From Rhizophagus irregularis (lineage: Eukaryota; Glomeromycota; Glomeromycetes; Glomerales; Glomeraceae), in the NCBI RefSeq assembly GCF_026210795.1, contig NC_089457.1, positions 2,294,001 through 2,358,000 of the forward strand: a stretch of 64,000 bases of DNA. The letters run 5' to 3'. Each line of letters begins with the position of its first letter. Position 1 is the stretch's first letter. The translations under genes were made by a program, and so were the position numbers. The notes beneath the pieces were generated by a model. That model searched no databases, was not told the origin of the DNA, and saw only the letters and a program-made list of their open reading frames with translations. Positions 23,912 to 34,526 of this stretch are shown piece after piece.

Positions 23912-25350
23912 TAATTAACATTGTACGGTACATTTTATACTTAACAATCATCATATGAAAATTACTAATAAAATTGGAACTTAAAGAGTTACGATTGCCA
24001 TTGTGATCATGAGCGTCGAGATGAGGATTTGATCATCTGGATTTGAATGGTCATGATGAATGATGTCATCACAATTATAAAATTACGAACTTGATGTAAA
24101 TTGCATAAAAGAAATGATTGACACTACTTTAAAATGGAATTGGAAAAAAAAAATTTTCGTTAATATTTTTAAAAGAGTTATTAGGCACGGAGCATTCGGC
24201 GGTATGGAGGTGGGTGTTGAATGATTGGCTGCCATTGTGCTACGCATTGGCGCAAAAATTACGTTCTATTTTTCTTATTTCCATATTTTTTCAAGAGTTA
24301 TAGACACAAAGAGATTGATTAATCGAAAAAAATAATATAGTACTTATAATTTATTATTATTTTTTTTATTTTAATATTTAGTTTTATGCGGTTGTAGTTT
24401 AGTATTTATTGCCTGATTAATGTACTTCTCTTAAATGTAATCTACTGTATTTATTGGCTATCTTTTGTAAATAAAATAAAGTCATTTAAATTTTATAAAT
24501 AAAATAGTACTAATGCTATTTTTGTTAAATAAAAATATGATAAAAAAACCGCGTTATATATAATGAGTGAAGTCAAAATCTTATTGGTTGATCACACGGC
24601 CATGTGCACGAATTCACAAATTCTAAAGCGTACTTAGCTAATTTTATAAGAAAGGTTTCTAATTTGCTCAAAATTTAGTTTTTTCAGGATTATCAATAAT
24701 GTGTTTTTGCACATTGATTCTCCGTTTCTTTAAATACTTCATTTAGTTTTCATTCAGCTTTATTTCCTTGAGAACTATAGCAAGATGGTATTTTCATCAT
24801 TACAATTACTATTATTTTTAATCCAACACTTGAATAATGAATCAATTATGTAGTTGCTACTAAATCTCAATCATTTTGTTCAGGAACATGCCATTTTGCA
24901 TCATGAGAACCAATAAATGCAGGATATCCTACATTAGAAAATCAGGATCATCTATATCAACCTAATTTTATAACAATTGGATGTCCTTGTGGTCTTTTTT
25001 GAAGTGAATCCGTTTTGACAAAACGAAATATAACATATCTAAATTTATTTTCGCTTTTTTATTGATCGATCTAACAAAATATGAGTAAATTATAGTCAAA
25101 TTAGAGATAATAAAGGGGTACGCCAAAATGGTGGGTCAGTGCTAATACTTTATCATTTCGTTTAATACGTATTTTAATTTAATTGTTAATGCAATATTAG
25201 CATAGTGCAGATAATAAAATGATTGATTTAAAAGTTCATAGTTTTTTATTTGTGTAATTAGCGTGATATATTTTTTATGAGTTAAAAACATTAAATTATC
25301 GGGATGAAATTACGTTTACAGCTGATTTCATAATGTACGGGACACTTAGC
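23912..25350. other. Intergenic spacer
   Basis: No intact gene. On the minus strand at about 24880–25010 a coding-like piece can be read (GYPAFIGSHDAKWHVPEQND) between stops; I do not recognise the family. Confidence 0.35.
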
Positions 25351-25472
25351 AAATTTTAAAGAACTCGGAAATATTCGGTAAAGCTCAAAATAAGATAAAA
25401 TTACTCCAAAATTAGCGTATAATTTTATTTTATATCAAGCTTTACCGAATATTTCCGAGTTCTTTAAAATTT
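25351..25472. repeat. Perfect 35-bp inverted repeat (122-nt hairpin)
   Basis: The arms 25351–25385 and 25438–25472 are exact reverse complements (they contain GAACTCGGAAATATTCGG). The 52-bp spacer continues the pairing imperfectly (AAAATAAGATAAAATTA / TAATTTTATTTTATA). It has the same architecture as the hairpin at 6674–6828 but a different sequence. No target duplication was found. Confidence 0.8.
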
Positions 25473-26061
25473 ATCATAATATATATAGTATGTGTGTAAT
25501 TCCAGAATTCGTGAATTATACATTTTTCTTTTTATCTTAAAGAAGATATTAATATCTGTACGTTAATCTTCCACTTTATGTTTCGGAAAATATATATGAT
25601 TTAGAAATTCCATCAGTAAAACCTGCAATGCTGAATTTAATTAATGACAGAATAATAATAATAAAAAAAAATTTCTCGAAAAATAGTGAACAACGGTAAC
25701 AGCTAAAGATTTTATTTTTTAAAAGAAAAAATTTTACAATCTATTGATTTATTATTAATGAAAAATTGAATCCGAGTTTTTGTTGTACAAATCGTGTTTT
25801 TTTACAACACAAAACACTATTAATTATTATTTTATTATTGTTGTCATTATTATTATTAAATTAATTAATAAATTGAAATAATTTTCCTTCCCTAATTCTG
25901 TTGTTTAATGCTAAAACTACCATTACAGTACTTTTTATTTCTAACTAAAATTTATCTAGGAATTGTATGAATTTTATGTAGTGATAATGTATTAATATAC
26001 AAAAAAAAAATATAAATATAAATAAACAAATAATTTACTAAATTACAAATAAAGGTTATTT
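25473..26061. other. Intergenic spacer, 3' flank of the collagen-like gene
   Basis: AT-rich; trinucleotide ATT/AAT runs near 25820–25860. Nothing further supported. Confidence 0.4.
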
Positions 26062-28221
26062 TCAAAATTGCAACTGTTCAACAAATTTGCTTTGACCAGT
26101 AAAATTGGCAGAATCATGTGGTATCGGAAGTATATTAGAAACAGAATTTTTGATGCTAGAAATAAATCTCATTGATGATGATGATAAGGATGATGCAACA
26201 GATGAACCTCTACTTGTTCGTTGTCGTATATAAGCTCCTGGAGGTGTTACAGGGTAACTATCGTATGCATGACCATATTCCATTGAATCACTATCTGACA
26301 ATGGAATACCTTTAGTCGCACATACCCTAGTTTTCTTTCTCACAATTATTAATGCTATCATTCCAATTGCTGCCACACCTACTACAGCACCTCCAATTGC
26401 TGGTCCTAATACATCACTATTTGCCGTATATGTATTTTCAGCATATTTGCCCGAATCTTTTGAGCCATTCTTATCTGAGCTATCCGTTCCATCTGTTGGT
26501 CTTGGTTTGCCAGATTCTCCTGATTCTCCTGGACCTCCTGGGCCCCCTGGTATTCCTGGTGCAGGTGCACCACCCGGTCCTCCCGGTATTCCTGGTGCGG
26601 GTGGTCCCCCCGGTATTCCTGGTGCAGGTGGTCCCCCCGGTATTCCTGGTGCAGGTGGTCCCCCCGGTATTCCTGGTGCAGGTGGTCCTCCCGGTATTCC
26701 TGGTGCAGGTACTTCTCCTGGAGCGGGTGCTGGTCCTCCGGGTACACCACCAGCAGGTGGAATTTCAGGTGCTTTACCACCATCAGGTTCTTTACCTCCT
26801 TGTGCAGTGGGTCCTTTACCTTCTGGTGCAGCGGGTTCTTTTCCTCCTGCTGGTGCAGCTCCTGGCGCAACTGGTTCGTTTCCTCCTGCTGGTGCAGCTC
26901 CTGGCGCAGCTCCTGGCGCAACCGGTTCTTTTCCTCCTGCTGGTGCATCTGGTTCTTTAGCTCCTGGTGCAACTGGTTCTTTTCCTCCTGCTGGTGCATC
27001 TGGTTCTTTGGCTCCTGGTGCAGCAGGCTCTGGCGCAGCAGGCTCTTTGGCTCCTGGTACAACAGGTTCTGGTACATCGGGTGGTATAATTGGTACATCT
27101 GATGGTTGTGGAACTGCGGGTAGTTTTGGTGGAGGAACGACTACGCGTGTTGGTGTAGGAACAGATTTTATATTGGTTGGAACAGTTAATGTAGGTAATT
27201 GAGGTAATTTTGGCGTTACTGATGGTATACTAATTGTTGTAGTTGGTATAGTTATTATAGTTGGTTTTTCGACGAAAATTGTGACATTATCATTTGTAGC
27301 TGTTCCATCTGTTGGTACCCCTGGTACCCCTGGTATCCCTGGTATCCCAATTTCTATATCTGTTGGTAATGGCGTTTCTGTGGGTGTTGAATTTGTAGGT
27401 GTTGAATTTGTGGGTGTTGAATCTGTAGGTGTTGGATCTGTGGGTGTTGAATCTTTGGGTGTTGGATTTGTGGGTGTTGAATTTGTTGGTCCTGGTGTAT
27501 CCGATGATTTTGATGTATCTGTAGGTGTTGAAGTATCTGCGGACTTTGAAGTATTCGATGTGTCTGCAGACGATGATTTATCTGTGGTGGCTTTTGACGT
27601 ATCTGTGGACGTTGACTTATTTGTTGTGTCTGGCGTATCTGTAGCTTTCGAGCTCGAGCCAGTCGAACTTGTAGTTTTATCTGTTTCCGTTGATGTCGGA
27701 GTTGGTGATTCTTTTGAACTTGTAGTGTCGGAAACTTAATAATTTTTTTTAAAAAAAGTAATAATAATAATAATTTAATTATTATAATACTATAATATAA
27801 TTAAGTATATAATGAATATGTATATATATATAATATATATTACCTTTTGAGTTGACATCAATTTTAGCTTGTTTATTAAATTAATCAATTTTTAATTAGA
27901 AACTTGTTTGTGAAAATGATTAATTTTATTATTACTATTATATTTACTTACCAGAAACATTAACATCTTGTCTGGACTGAAGTTTTATCACGTGAGATAA
28001 ACTGTGAATTTTCTGTAAGCTCGTTCTTGCTCGAGAGCGTATTATTCTTTTATAAAAGAGTGCGTTCACAAAGTCTATAATAAAAAGGAGATAACAATTA
28101 ATGAAAAACTTTTAATAATTACTTCAAATATTAAATCTAATTGATAAAAACACTAACCGTTATCGCCTACCAATAATGAAACTATTATTAAAATCATGAG
28201 ACATAGAGATCTCAATCTCAT
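26062..28221 (-). CDS. Mucin-like / collagen-like single-pass surface protein (four exons, 627 aa)
   Basis: I built four exons on the minus strand with consistent phases: 28158–28221, 27952–28074, 27844–27867 and 26062–27734. Exon 1 gives a signal peptide (MRLRSLCLMILIIVSLLVG). Exon 2 is basic (KRIIRSRAR). Exon 3 is a 24-nt microexon. Exon 4 runs through a Ser/Thr/Asp stalk (to about residue 190, with STPTNSTPT-type repeats), a Pro-rich linker, and APGAKEP/APAGGKEP repeats (about 295–390). Next comes a collagen-like tract with PAPGIPGG units (about 405–482), then one TM helix (about 517–535, VVGVAAIGMIALIIV) and a 92-residue Ser-rich tail. The layout is that of a heavily glycosylated wall or plasma-membrane adhesin or sensor with a rigid stalk. 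No named family is recognised. The opposite strand is also open because GGT/ACC codons mirror each other. Confidence 0.75.
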
Positions 28222-28254
28222 ACTTTGTTCTCATGTGAATATTTTTTTTATATT

Positions 28255-28440
28255 AATGAAAGTAAAGTAATGGAAATAGAAGAGGTAATGAAAAGCAGAA
28301 AAGTAATAAGGAAAGAATAGGGAAGGAAAGGCGGAGAGGGGATGGAGGAAGGGAGAGGGAGGGAAGGGAAGGAAGGAAGGAATGAGAAGGAATTAAAAGG
28401 TATGAAAGGAAAGAAAGAAAGGACTAACAATAATAACAAC
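28255..28440 (-). promoter_or_regulatory. Polypurine/polypyrimidine tract upstream of the surface-protein gene
   Basis: About 185 bp almost free of C on the plus strand (GGAAGG, GGGAGAGGG words), hence C/T-rich on the coding strand. It lies directly upstream of the ATG at 28221. Pyrimidine tracts are common in fungal promoters. Translated frames over it are low complexity and not genes. Confidence 0.5.
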
Positions 28441-28540
28441 AAAGCGGGAACGAAAAAAAAGAAAGCATTTTTTGTGCATCTCCCTTTTTATTCATTTTAT
28501 TTTACGATTTGTTTATTTTATTTTTTATGTACATGCAATT

Positions 28541-30728
28541 AATTAACGTAATATATTGTGTATCACTGTTGATCGTATCAATTTATAGATTTTTACTCAT
28601 AATCGAAATTTTTTACCAAAATTAAAATTGTACATCATTTATGGGAACAAAACAATGAGCTTAAATAATGCTGCATCACGTGATGACGTTCAAGGGTTAC
28701 GTAAAAGTACAATTAAAAATATACCATTTATATCTTCTTTTTAATAAATTTAATACTTCACCTAAATGTATTATAGAATTTTTTTTATTATTTTTTTTTA
28801 TTAAAATAAATTGATAGAATGAAGAACGAAGACGGAATACAAATAAAATGGACGGTTTTCCTCATGTGTTAAAATATTAATTAAAAATGTTTTTTCACAA
28901 AATAATAACATCATGTAATCCCAACTTTTCACCATCTCGACTTTTCTCACTGCAAAAGGCAACACATAATTTAAATTCTTATAAATATTTATTAACTAGT
29001 AGCACCAATTATTTTTGACAAAGGCGTCACTTCCGAACATTCGCAACTTAGAAATATAATCAGTGTAAAAGTAAATTAAGTGTTACAATTTATCACCAAG
29101 TTGCTGCCCCAAAACATTCTAAAAAATTATTGAGAGATTCCTTTTTAGTATAAAATGGTAACCGTATTTATACATTTTTAATTAAAAGATCCGATTTTGT
29201 AAAACCCAAGTACCAATTTTTTGGGTTATCTCGCTAGCGCGTGATGATGAATTCCTTAATATAGAATGGTGAGATCATCTGCACGGGAATATAAACAAAA
29301 TTTAATAAATATAAATAAATATATGGGTAGTTACGATATTTCGTACTTGCATTGTTCGGTTATTTCCTAATTAGGCCTACCTGTGGAATTCAAAAATGTA
29401 AACTGTAGAAAATTGTTGGACGTTATTTTTAGAGACGCAGCAATTCTCATTAAAATTATTAAAATTGTTTCAGGAAAAAAAAAAGTAAATTATCTTTATT
29501 TATCAAACAGAAAATGTTTAATATAATAATATTATAATTATTTCTTTTTCTTTTTTCTTTTTTTTTTTTTTAAAAAAAAAAGAAATAGTTATAATCCACT
29601 TAAAACCCATTAATTAAATTTCCTTTATTTGTTTTTTCTTCCATGAAAATATTTGTTATTATAAAAGTACTAGTAAAATTTTATCATCTGCAAAAATGAT
29701 CTTTAAAATTAACGTTAAATATGTAAATATGTAAAAAAAAACCTTTTAATATAAAATATTACAGTTATTTTAGTTATTTTATATTGTTTTTTACTATTTT
29801 TGCCATTAATCAGCATTATAAATAATCAAGAATTGATATTCTTTAACCGGCAAGACATTGTAGGAAAACAGTTATTTAGTGTTACACAAACAATTAATTG
29901 TACCGTAATTTTATTCGATCCTTAATCAACGTATATTATTCGCTTTCTCAAAAATTAAAGATCGACAATGTGCGTTCGCCTGAGACCAATTATAAAAAGA
30001 AATATCGGAAAATACCGTTCTGCCGAATTTCCGAATATTTGAAATTTCGGCGAAATTTTAATATTGTTTATTGTATAAATTGTATTTGTTAGTATGTATC
30101 GTTTAGAACGTAATTCTTTGTCATGATTATATCTGACATTTATTTAAAATACAAATGACAAAATTTTATTTGCTCATCAATTTTTTCTTTTATCCGTAAA
30201 TTATTGTAGTTACACTAATAGATTAACAGATATGTTATTAAAACCGCCACGAATATATTATTTTTTCATAGGCTCATTACTAAATTAATTTAATTGAATT
30301 GATAAAAAAAAAACTTCAATCTTACAAATTATTTGTGTATAAAGCATTATGAAGTATATATGCTTTATAGCACATGCATCTTGAATATTGATTTTCTTTC
30401 CAACTTTATTTAATAAAGTTTGACTTGTGTATTTAGTTTTTTTTTTTTAAAATAAAAAAATTTTTTTTTCTTTTCATTTCGGTCAGCATAACTGTATATC
30501 ACGTGGATGTTCGTACTCTAATCATGTGACATAAGAGTTGCGTCATGAATCTTATTTAATTTTTGTCCTCATATATATGAAAACATAGAAATGTATATAT
30601 TTTTTAAACCAAGAAATTTATTTTTTTTATCACTATTTCTATCCTAGGGTTCCATCCGAGGATAATCATATTTAAACAATTACACGAACATTTAATTAAT
30701 AATATATATTTATTGTATAAAATGCTCT
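28541..30728. other. Intergenic spacer
   Basis: No gene supported. A long T-run/A-run junction lies at about 29556–29581, and a palindromic AAATTTCGGCGAAATTT near 30040–30060. CACGTGA words occur at about 28676 and 30500. Confidence 0.4.
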
Positions 30729-30785
30729 GATTTCATTTGACAAGCTTAGATTGTGCATGTAAGTGGCACAATCTGTCAATGAAAT
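30729..30785. repeat. Short bulged hairpin
   Basis: GATTTCATTTGACA plus AGATTGTGC pairs with GCACAATCT plus GTCAATGAAATC around a 9-nt loop, with a small bulge (AGCTT) on the left arm. Its 57-nt size and bulge resemble a small-RNA precursor. No other support. Confidence 0.5.
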
Positions 30786-31270
30786 CGAAAACAGTAGAGT
30801 AATGCCTGAAGACCTATACAATAAGGCCTATTTAATAATTTTAATGGTTTGGTTTTATTGTACGAAAATTTAATTATATTATTGTATTTGTAATGATTTA
30901 TATGTAATGAAATGACATTCAGATTAAATATTATCCGACAGATGAACGACTAAAGTTACACCTAAATTCGATTAATAGAACGTCTAAAACGTTATATAAA
31001 ATAAATGTATAATAATTTTTATTTTAAAATATACTAGAACTTTCACACTTAAAATAAGAGAATAATAAATTTTTAATTTGAAACTTAAATTATATTTAAA
31101 TTACAGTTTGAAGCATAATTTAAATTTAAGTGTATTTTTTAAGATATTCAACTCACTGCGTCCCTGCGTTGTTCCTCCACAAACATCCCTTGCATTCTGA
31201 TTTACCTTACCTCCTTGCGAGGTCACGTGCATGGTCACGAAACTGTCGTTTTTGATGTTGTTATAACTGG

Positions 31271-31800
31271 GACGCATTTATTTCATCGAAAATCGCATCA
31301 CCAACAATCAATTTATCGACAGAGATTTACCGACAAGATCATTTCACCTACAATTGTTTCACCGATGATTATTTCATCGACAGGGTTATTTCATTGACTT
31401 ATTTGTATTTTTTATTAATTTTATTGCTCAGTACATTATTATGTATTCAATATATAGTGTAATATGTTATAATGCATGTCATAAAAATTTCCTGGCTTTA
31501 TTAATAAGGAGATCGAATAAAAAAATAACGATTTAACTTTGATTCTTACACGATAAATAACTCATAATTATTAAGTGAGATTTTTTTTTTATTTAATACT
31601 AACGCTAATAATATAGATTATTAGAGCTTATCTTTAAATTACAGAAAAAAAATAAATTCGGTGAAATGATTTTAGGTGAAATGATTTTTCGGTGAAATGA
31701 TTTTAGGTGAAATGATTTTTCGGTGAAATCATTTTCGGTGAAATCATTGTCGGTAAATTGACTCTCGGCGAAAAAATTGTTGGTGAAATATTTTTAAGTA
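31271..31800. mobile_element. Foldback element with arrays of a TTTCACCGA / TCGGTGAAA unit
   Basis: The left arm (about 31271–31400) holds degenerate copies of a 13–16-bp unit around TTTCACCGA. The right arm (about 31655–31795) holds the reverse-complement unit TCGGTGAAATGATT, copied at least eight times. About 250 bp of AT-rich DNA lies between. No transposase. The layout matches the elements at 43125–43612 and 60225–61380, with different unit sequences. Confidence 0.75.
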
Positions 31801-32990
31801 CATTCTTTTTTCATAGGGATATCTGGATCATTAAATTTATTATAAATATTAAATCTAACATAATTTTGCTGTGTTGCAAATTTTTTATTGTGAAATATTA
31901 TTACATTAATAATTATGTAATCCTAATGTTGGTTACATGACGGCCATTGCATGTTATGGAGTACCTTACTGTCCTCCGCTACGCTTAGGACAATAATGTT
32001 TCGAATTTCATTTCAGATCCTAATATGAAACGCAAAACATTTCTTTCCAAAAATAAAATGAAAAGAGATTGATTATCCATCGGATGTCGTCTATTTTTCC
32101 TTCATAAAGCATCGAAATGGCGAACTTAATTATTGAAAATGTGTTGATGTTCGAGAATTACTCGTTAAAACTTGTACTCGTTTAATTAATTGATCTTAAT
32201 CGTATAATCTTTTTCACTGAAAATCAAAGATAAAACTTTTGATGCTGCATCACCAACAAAAATTTTGCAATCACATGATCATAATAAAATATTCGTCACT
32301 TAGCGTCACATCTCTCCACTCTCAATTTTACTAGGAATTGGAATATGTGAAATCTTATTTGTCACATATTATCCGTCACTCTTAATGCCACTCTTAATGC
32401 CTGTCATAATGCCAGCAAAATATCACGTGAGTAATGATGCCGATAATTAGTTGTTACAAATGTTAAAAGTTATAATAAAGTTTAAATGACCTATCTTTAA
32501 TTAAGTTAAAATTAACTTTTGTATACAATACACACTTGATAATAAATAATCTATTACTACTTATCCACTCCTCCAAAAATGATAATTCAATCTAATTTTT
32601 ATTATTCATCTTTCTTCGATATCAAAATATCTTAATAATTTAAATCTACTACCTGTTCACCTAACTTTGGATCCCCATTCTAAATTTTTCTTTTTTTAAA
32701 CTAAACTTGTAATTCTAAATTATCTAGTTCTATTAACGTTTCCAATTACTTTTTTTACAAACTATTTATATTTTCAGTTTCATCTATTATGTATTTATCT
32801 ATAACATCCAACATTCTGAATGATCATCAAGAAGGAAAAAAATATCGAGGTTGCTGATGTTTATAATTTTGAAATAATTATTGCATGAAATAATTTCAGA
32901 ATTACTTCCATATTATAAATTGAGCCATCATGACTTTTTAACCGTAAAAATTTGTGAAAGGCCAATCAAAATTTAGTATTAAGCACCTTA
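31801..32990. other. Intergenic spacer
   Basis: On the minus strand 32670–32830 reads in fragments as a charged, coiled-coil-like peptide (for example LETLIELDNLELQV) with stops. It may belong to the kinase relic at 33290–33545, which lies upstream on the same strand. No intact gene. Confidence 0.35.
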
Positions 32991-33145
32991 GGGCAGTGAC
33001 ATTTATTACGTAATATCTATTTACTATAAGCCCATACTCTCCCACCCCCATGTAATATGAAAAATCTTACATTACACTTATATGTTATATGACCTTTAAA
33101 TACCCTCCCACCCCCTAAAATATTACGTAATAAATGTCACTGCCC
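32991..33145. mobile_element. PIF/Harbinger-type MITE with TTA target duplication
   Basis: Perfect terminal inverted repeats of 26 bp begin GGGCAGTGACATTTATTACG. The 155-bp element is flanked by TTA on both sides (32988–32990 and 33146–33148). A 3-bp TTA/TAA duplication plus GGG ends fits PIF/Harbinger (Tourist-like) elements. The perfect ends suggest recent movement. No coding capacity. Confidence 0.85.
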
Positions 33146-33289
33146 TTAAACTATTCGATACTATGCGATGGATTTCATGGTTGCGCCGTGAATGAAATAA
33201 TCTAGTAATGATAATTCATATGGTACTACTATTTGAATTATTTAAACTTTTTAAAAACAATAGTAAAATCTATTCCACTGATTAGTTTT

Positions 33290-33545
33290 ATAATGTTTTA
33301 TAATTCTATAATTCTTTATATTTTGATACAAAGCTTCTCTTTGCAATATTCAGTGTTCAATTATTTCAACTCTATCATATTCAACGCACTCTAAAACTCC
33401 TTTGTTATTTTTAGCTTTAAGTTGTGTTGTTTCAGTAAACTCAACCACTTGTCCAATTGTTTGAAACTTTGTTGAAAATATTTAGCATTGCATGACTGGC
33501 ACCCGCTTATTAAGTAGCTTGCATACTATACATAAATCAATTAAA
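33290..33545 (-). pseudogene. Relic of an AM-fungal protein kinase, zinc-ribbon and pre-kinase linker
   Basis: The minus strand gives GCQSCNAKYFQQSFKQL, then, after a frameshift, EFTETTQLKAKNNKGVLECV and EYDRVEIIEH followed by a stop. The CxxC–NAKxFQQxF segment followed by TQLxAKxxxxVLExxEYDR is the linker I know from the expanded kinase family of Rhizophagus, just before the glycine-rich loop. The kinase domain itself is not recoverable here. Clearly dead. The identification is from family memory. Confidence 0.55.
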
Positions 33546-34526
33546 CCATGATTTTTATAACTTTCCTTTAATTTTCCGTTTAATGGAACAAATTTTTATT
33601 AGATATAGACGTAGACTGGCGTGTTTAATGGAACAAATAGCATATCGGTTATGGTAAAAATGACTCGATATACGGAACACGTGATGATTTACAATAAAAT
33701 ATCATCCAGACTCCGATAAAAATTGGTCAAAGCGATTAATTACTAAATAGATAGTTTGTGGCATATTGGCTTCTCAAGAACGAGCCGCATAACTATGGCA
33801 GTTATAACATCATGAAATTTTTAGTTAGTTCGGTCCACGTAATTCCATATGGATTAGTGAAATATGTGGAATTCCATACATTCCCATATATCCTACGTGG
33901 ATTCACGTAGATTTTACGCCGAAAATACCATGTGTTTCGTCACCGGGTATTTGGAAAATATTGAAACTATTCAGATTTCCATATAATTCCACAATATTTT
34001 TGATTTGGATTTCCGTGTAGATTTACGTGAAAAAAATTTCCTGATGAAAGCTCTTTTTGTGCAACTCACGAGGTGTGTGAGTTGTGTGATCTGAGGTAAG
34101 AATCGATAAAAAAAGTTATTTTCTGATGATTTTTTTCGGTTAATTAATTATTAATATGCCATATCCATTATATAATCAAATTTAGACTGGCTCCTTGATC
34201 TTGTTACTCGTTGTGATATCTCACAATTTCATAAACCAGAAAACAAATTTGCTAAATGTAGTTTATTAAGTTATAGAGCGTGTTATGATACAATAGAAAG
34301 TACTCTCCATATGACTGGGATAAGTACACTTCCGCTCTAACCGTTTAGTACTTGTCTGTAATTCAATAATAATTATTGTTATTGTTTACGTTTCATTTAT
34401 ATTTATTTATAATTAAATGAGAAAAGTAATAATAAATGATGGCTTTATTTAATGATTAAAATAAAAAAATATATATATATATATAAATAAATTATTAATT
34501 AGCTAATATATATATATATATATATA
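33546..34526. other. Intergenic spacer with one open fragment
   Basis: 34188–34332 (+) is open and coding-like (WLLDLVTRCDISQF, then LLSYRACYDTIEST) and follows an acceptor-like AAATTTAG. I do not recognise it. A near-palindrome CAACTCACGAGGTGTGTGAGTTG lies at about 34060. AT dinucleotide runs at 34470–34530 border the F-box gene. Confidence 0.35.

Noticed and set aside
26406-27098. Minus-strand 230-residue Gln/His-rich frame
   Set aside because: Off-frame shadow of the same repeat; its composition is an artefact of the GGTGCAGGT unit.
26447-27202. Plus-strand 251-residue collagen-like frame (GPPGIPGAGG repeats)
   Set aside because: The minus strand gives a complete four-exon gene with signal peptide, stalk, TM and tail in phase. 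Gly/Pro codons (GGN/CCN) mirror each other, so the antisense reading also looks collagen-like.
27281-27739. Plus-strand Val/Ser-rich frame
   Set aside because: Antisense of the Ser/Thr stalk of the surface protein.
31271-31800. CRISPR-like look of evenly spaced short repeats
   Set aside because: Units are degenerate, abut each other without unique spacers and are inverted between arms; the DNA is eukaryotic.
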